A DNA stretch of 64,000 nt from Blastomyces gilchristii SLH14081 (taxonomy: Eukaryota; Ascomycota; Eurotiomycetes; Onygenales; Ajellomycetaceae), in the NCBI RefSeq assembly GCF_000003855.2, contig NW_003101680.1, positions 6,244,613-6,308,612 on the forward strand, in the 5' to 3' direction. Under the pieces are notes generated by a model. That model had not been told where the DNA came from and did not search any database. It saw only the letters and a program-made list of their open reading frames with translations. Within the stretch, counting starts at the first letter, position 1, and each line of letters opens with the position of its first letter. Position numbers and translations under genes: made by a program. Positions 59,747 through 64,000 of this stretch are shown in pieces.

Positions 59747-59947
59747 TATACACCAATTACAGCGTAATATTATATGGTGGAAGGATTAGTAAGCCAGATC
59801 ATGTGACCTGACACCCCCACTCACCAGAGTAACTATACACGATGCTATATACAAAATTCGCCTTCAAATCAAGTACAGGTACAAAAAATGACTGGAAAAT
59901 GTGTAGCAATGAAAAACCAGCCATGAGATACATCATTTTTTATCCCC

Positions 59948-62119
59948 CTATCCCTTCATCTTCATATTCTCCTTCCAACGCGTATATTTCAAACAGTTGA
60001 CCTCTTTAACACAGGCCTTGTAATAATATTTCCATTCCATGGAAGCTTTGGCGCGCGTGAGGTTTTTCGGGATCAGAAGTGCAGCGATCTCAGGATCGAT
60101 GAGTAGGTCTTCAAGACTGTCCCCCACTGAAGCTTCCCCCACTGTAGTGATATCCCTTGTAGATGTCGGAGGGTCATCAGATTCAACTGTGGGTTCTGGG
60201 GAGTTCAGTGTATTCTGCACTAAAAGGGTAGGTATTCTCGCGGAGATATCATAGTCAATCCACTAATTATTAGTGAGTACAAGAAATAATGGACACTCAG
60301 GTTGGATTTCCTCATCAATGAACAGATCATCAATTGATGGATCAGGAATCGCTGCAGTCTCTTGACGGGCCGCAGTGGGTAGGCCTGGTGTCGCCGAAGG
60401 AATCGCCGCAGCCCCTTTACAGGCCGCATTGGGTAGGACCTTCGGGTTGTGCATTGTCGGTATCGATGGATCGGCAAGATGGAGGTCCTCCTGGAAGATG
60501 ACGTCCTTTGATATGTATAAACGCCCGTTGGAGGGATCCTTGTGGGGTTCCACGAAACAGGCTGGCACATTGATAACCTCTGCGAGGTTTGCCATCTGAT
60601 AGGTCTCTGATCCATCTGTAATGGATAGTTGAGTTCTACCCCCATTATTGTCCTCCTTTTCTTTGAATTCCTTTATCCTTGCAGCGTTGTAGATCCTCCA
60701 ATTATCCGGAGCACTGTCAGGATTGGCCAACCAACAGGTGCCAAAGTGAGATCTCTCACATTCAGGACATGTAGATGGATTGCCCGATCCCCGATGGTTT
60801 CGGGAGCCCCCTTGAGTATTACCATGACCACGTCCATTACGGCCTCCACGGGCCGAATTCGATGTATTGTTGTTGGAATTGGTAGGTGTTGTGGTCGTTG
60901 TAGCTGTTGTAGCTGTCGTAGCTGTTGTAGCGGTGTTGGCCGCAGAATCTGTATTCTGTAGATTCTTTTTATCTTTTGGAGGATCAAGCCGCGAGCGGAT
61001 CTCCTCCATGAGAAGATCAACATCCAATACCACAGCTGTGGATTTGGAATCCTGTATCTCCTCAATCTTCTTCTGAACATAATTCCTCCAATTTTTGGGT
61101 AGGACTGAGTAGAAGGTATCAAATATCCACACATCTGGTGGGGAAGCATCCATCATCTCCAACTTCGTGATGGCGGACCAGAACTTATCAAAGAATGTGT
61201 GTAGATTGGTGACCTGTGTGCCACCAAGTGACATGAATTCCAGAACTGCCTCACAGTGTAACTGTGTTTTTGGGACAGAGTATTCCTGTTTGATCGCATT
61301 CCAGAGGGTATAAGTGATCCGATTTTCATCATATTTGGAGAAACATGGTCTGACACCTGCACCCAAGGAGTTTGAGATGAATGTGTAGAGCCACCAGTTT
61401 CTGGCGTCCCAGAATGGTGCCCATTCATCATCTCTTTGTAGAGGGTTCTGAGTCTGTCATTTCTCTATCATATATCAACACTGTGCATCAACCAGTTTTG
61501 ATTTCATGAAGATGCTCCATGTGGTGTAATTGAATGTGCCAGTTAGACTGTTTGGCCTCACAGTATTCTTGACATCTTCCTTGAATTGAGAGATTGCCTT
61601 GCCAACACGGCTATCCGGTTCATAAAGATTGAATTCCAACCTTTCACCGAGATTAGGATCCCATGTGGCTGTACAGGCTGTTGAGGTGATGGCAGGATGA
61701 TTGTTGACATCCTGTGATCAATCTGTGAAGGTTGAGGATCTCTTTTGACAGAGTTTTTCCAGTTGTAGTTCGAGTTCTAGGACTCTACGCCTCTCCTTCT
61801 CCATCTTGAATGTCATCTTGAGATGTTCCATCTGTTGGTCTGATATTGCCTCGCCTGAACAGTTGACTTCATGAGAACCAGCATCAAGCTGTTGAGTAGA
61901 TCGGGGGGCCGGCCTGACCGTGTCAGGAGCTGTATTCAAACCAGCTTCGAATCGAGAGGGTGTTTCGGGGTGTTCATCAATGGAGCTTTCAAATGCTCCA
62001 GGAGGATGTCCACTGGCAGATTGTGAGTGTGAAGAATCATCATCATCTGCAACTGACCCAGTGGAAAGGACGCGAGATCGCGAACATGTATGTGGGTGAG
62101 ATTGTATTGAATCCGCCAT
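59948..62119 (-). pseudogene. Copia gag joined to integrase tail and RT start
   Basis: One minus-strand frame from MADSIQSHPHTCSRSRVL to KENMKMKG with four in-frame stops (near 61716, about 61478, about 61463, and 60263). The gag part has NSLTGTFNYTTWSIFMKSKL, WDARNWWLYTF and TLWNAIKQEYS and a knuckle CPECERSHFGTCW. A Gln/Thr-rich hinge precedes it. Then GRLYISKDVIFQEDL matches the C-terminal tail of Copia integrases, and AKASMEWKYYYKACVKEVNC matches the first residues of the Copia RT domain. Protease, the integrase core and nearly all of RT and RNase H are missing, so one large deletion has fused gag to the integrase-RT linker. Confidence 0.78.
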
Positions 62120-62372
62120 CTTGATGTTCGTTTTATTGAATCCTTGCCAATATCATTCTCTTTTTCTTGCTTTTTTGCAATGTGGTGTGTTTTCTGCAAG
62201 CCTCTTTTTTAAGCAAGCAGTAGTATTTTTGATCAACAAGATCTCAAACGCATCAATACTGATAGAATAAGACAATTTTAACTCCTGATGAGCGTATCGA
62301 ATGAAGCAGTAGTTAAAATAATGATTATCAACAAGGAATCCCGAATTGGCAGTGATTTTGTGCAAAACAGGT

Positions 62373-62381
62373 CTCATAACC
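62373..62381 (-). other. Probable Copia primer-binding site
   Basis: Minus strand GGTTATGAG directly after the LTR end; complementary to CUCAUAACC of the initiator tRNA-Met anticodon loop. Short match, so moderate confidence. Confidence 0.55.
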
Positions 62382-62476
62382 TGTGGAAGGTGTAAAGCTT
62401 GTGTGATTGAAAGGTTGCTAGCTTGTGGAAAGTTATATGGTGGAAGGATTAGTAAGCCAGATCATGTGACCTGACA

Positions 62477-64000
62477 AATAAAGCCACGAAAAAAATACAT
62501 AAAATAAAAATAAAAATAAAAAAGACTAACTTATGACGGGTTATCTATTTTCAGCTTGAGAGCCGGGAAAAATAATTACAATAACGGTAAAGTAGATGTA
62601 CATGTACATGTATGTACAGTACTACATAAATGTCATTATATTTGGGGTACTTAATGCTTTTTTGGGTCTGCCGATTAAGGTGGACCGGCCCGAACCTTAA
62701 AAGTTATCCTATGTGGATCGGGCCGATTAACTCGGGGCCGGTTTTGTGCGTCACTTGTCACATCGATAAGCCCCCCTTCCCCCCCCCGCGGGGCGTTTAC
62801 CAAAACATAGGAATGCCTCGTTAATAATGAAAACGAGGCTCACCGACCAAACGGTTGTCCCAGGTACGAAGATAATCATTGGATGAAAAAAGAAGGCGGC
62901 TACCTAGCACCTCCCGAGCTGAGTTACCTAGAAAATTGTGTGCGCTCGGCCTCTTTAAAATGGAATTTGACGGAAGTTGCACAGAGAGAGAGAGAGAGAG
63001 TCTGCGACAAGTTGTCGAAGCAGCCTCATTCTCACAATTCGTCTATGGACAAAAAGGGTGAGAGGGTCACCGAAACTGGAGGGACGGAACCTCTCTGGAA
63101 ACTACCGCCCAGACATCGCGAAAATCTAATAATTATGAAGACGGATAAAATTATTGACCCCGGCAGACCAGAGAGCAGCAAACTACAGCGTACAGCACAG
63201 TGAGTTAAATGGTTTCTCCCTAGCGCTCCTTTGATGTAACTATCTCTGTTAATAGGGAGTGGAGGATTAAATAGCGAATGGCTATTCCCTAGTGTGTACT
63301 CTGCCGCTTGTCTGTGATTATCGCAATCAAGCGAAGTCAAGGACAACTTTTGATTTCCGTTCATCTGTTAGAAAGCCTTGTCAATCCTACCTGATCTGTC
63401 GCCTCATTTCACAGGCGTTTTATGAGGAAAATCCCAAATACGGAATTATTCGCCCGAATGGGCAAATAATCCAAATTGCTTACAGGTGGAGAGTGAAGCG
63501 TAGCTTTGCATCTATGAATAAGCGGTAGGTTGGGTAGATCGCTACTTTTGGATCAAGTTTCTCGGAGATATTCCGTTCGTGACTTTCCAACAAGAATTCT
63601 AACTTAACAGGGAATGATTAGATAATTGAGGAGTTCAGTGAAGCTGGGCTGGGAAGAGATGAAAAGTAAATTTCTGCAAATAATCTGTTTAATTAGACAT
63701 TATAAGTTGTATGTTTCTCCAACTCCTCCAATTCCAATCCCGAAACAAAATAAGATCACTGTCGAGCTTTTCAACCTTTGCTCTCCTGAGGAAGTAGATT
63801 GTGGTTCACCTAAGTCTACATTCGAGGACGAGACGGATTGTGAGATGAAATAGGAAGATTAGAAATTTGTGAATGTTTCTAGAAGAAGTTTTGTTAAAAA
63901 CAAGAGAAAGAAAAAATGAAGAAAAAATGAAAATGAAAAAAAATGAAAAAAGAAAGAAAAGAAAAGGGTAAACAGACTTGAACTCAAGAAGTCGTAGGGT
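62477..64000. other. Region without recognised genes
   Basis: Holds an A/T-rich tract (62484-62520), ACATGTACATGT-type short palindromes near 62594-62620, a GAGA run near 62983-63000, and purine-rich low-complexity DNA at 63860-63965. Short open frames (62883-63203, 63292-63528, 63626-63853) show no family features or clear splice signals. Confidence 0.45.

Larger units (their letters stand above)
40442..59753. mobile_element. Outermost TIR element of the nest (non-autonomous, possibly Mutator-like)
   Basis: Terminal inverted repeats of about 47 bp at 40448-40494 and 59700-59746, beginning CAGAAAACTTGACCTCGC and differing at three transitions. The decamer CAATTACAGC stands just outside both ends (40432-40441 and 59754-59763) in direct orientation, as a target-site duplication would; six or seven unmatched bases lie between it and each inverted repeat. 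A 9-11 bp duplication is typical of Mutator-like elements. TGACCTC is repeated several times within and just inside each end. Without later insertions the element is only about 0.8 kb, lacks coding sequence and is largely AT-rich tandem repeats, so it must be non-autonomous. Confidence 0.75.
59770..62476 (-). mobile_element. Copia-type LTR retrotransposon, internally deleted, minus strand
   Basis: A 44-bp perfect direct repeat lies at both ends (59770-59813 and 62433-62476), beginning TGTCAGGTCACATG on the minus strand, as an LTR start would. Just before the left copy on that strand is a purine tract (GGTGAGTGGGGG), fitting the polypurine tract before a 3' LTR. The 5' LTR seems to span 62382-62476 (ends ..TTCCACA), followed by GGTTATGAG at 62373-62381, which complements the anticodon loop of initiator tRNA-Met, the half-tRNA primer type used by Drosophila copia. 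The two LTR copies part after 44 bp. Most of pol is missing. CpG is normal, unlike the neighbouring nest. Confidence 0.78.

Noticed and set aside
63955..64000. tRNA 3' half on the minus strand (AGTTCAAGTCT fits a B box, followed by a T-rich stretch)
   Set aside because: The T-stem bases on either side do not pair and the rest lies outside the window; a B-box match alone is weak.
1..64000. CRISPR arrays, bacterial operons or riboswitches
   Set aside because: The DNA is eukaryotic, with spliced genes throughout; no regularly spaced short repeats of that kind were found.

Overview
The window is nuclear DNA of a filamentous ascomycete. Genes are single-copy and many are split by short introns of about 50-135 bp with GT..AG ends. 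Promoters carry long pyrimidine tracts. The proteins are typical of Eurotiomycetes. A block of repeats that has lost almost all CpG recalls the repeat decay reported for Onygenales (for example Coccidioides), so an Onygenales-like fungus is my best guess; the species cannot be fixed from sequence reading alone.

Positions 1-40,100 are gene-bearing. In order they hold: SWC4/DMAP1 subunit (+), a serine-rich protein I do not recognise (-), cobalamin-independent methionine synthase (+), a steroid 5-alpha-reductase-like membrane enzyme (-), the E4 ubiquitin factor UFD2 (-), an ER-membrane DnaJ protein (-), an AIM19-like mitochondrial protein (+), a POF1-like nucleotidylyltransferase (-), a decayed aminoglycoside-phosphotransferase-family kinase (+), a secreted Pro/Ser/Thr-rich repeat protein (+), the mitochondrial Holliday-junction resolvase CCE1/YDC2 (-), a neutral-trehalase paralogue (+), a protein resembling the N-terminal half of fungal CAB4 (-), and a CorA-like membrane protein (+). 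They are independent housekeeping and accessory genes. UFD2 and the ER DnaJ protein are adjacent, and both belong to protein quality control, but nothing shows co-regulation.

Positions 40,432-59,763 are one block of transposons nested in one another, resolved here by target-site duplications and repeat pairs. A small element with about 47-bp terminal inverted repeats, flanked by a 10-bp duplication, was split by a PIF/Harbinger-type DNA transposon (TAA duplication; transposase remnant on the minus strand). That was split by a minus-strand Gypsy retrotransposon, which in turn was split by a plus-strand Gypsy chromovirus (257-bp LTRs, TGTTC duplication). All coding sequence inside is broken by transition mutations. 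The two LTRs of the youngest element differ only by transitions, the mark of repeat-induced point mutation or cytosine deamination.

Positions 59,770-62,476 are a deletion derivative of a Copia retrotransposon on the minus strand. It keeps gag, the tail of integrase and the first residues of reverse transcriptase. The nested block lies at its 3' LTR. Positions 62,477-64,000 hold nothing I can name.
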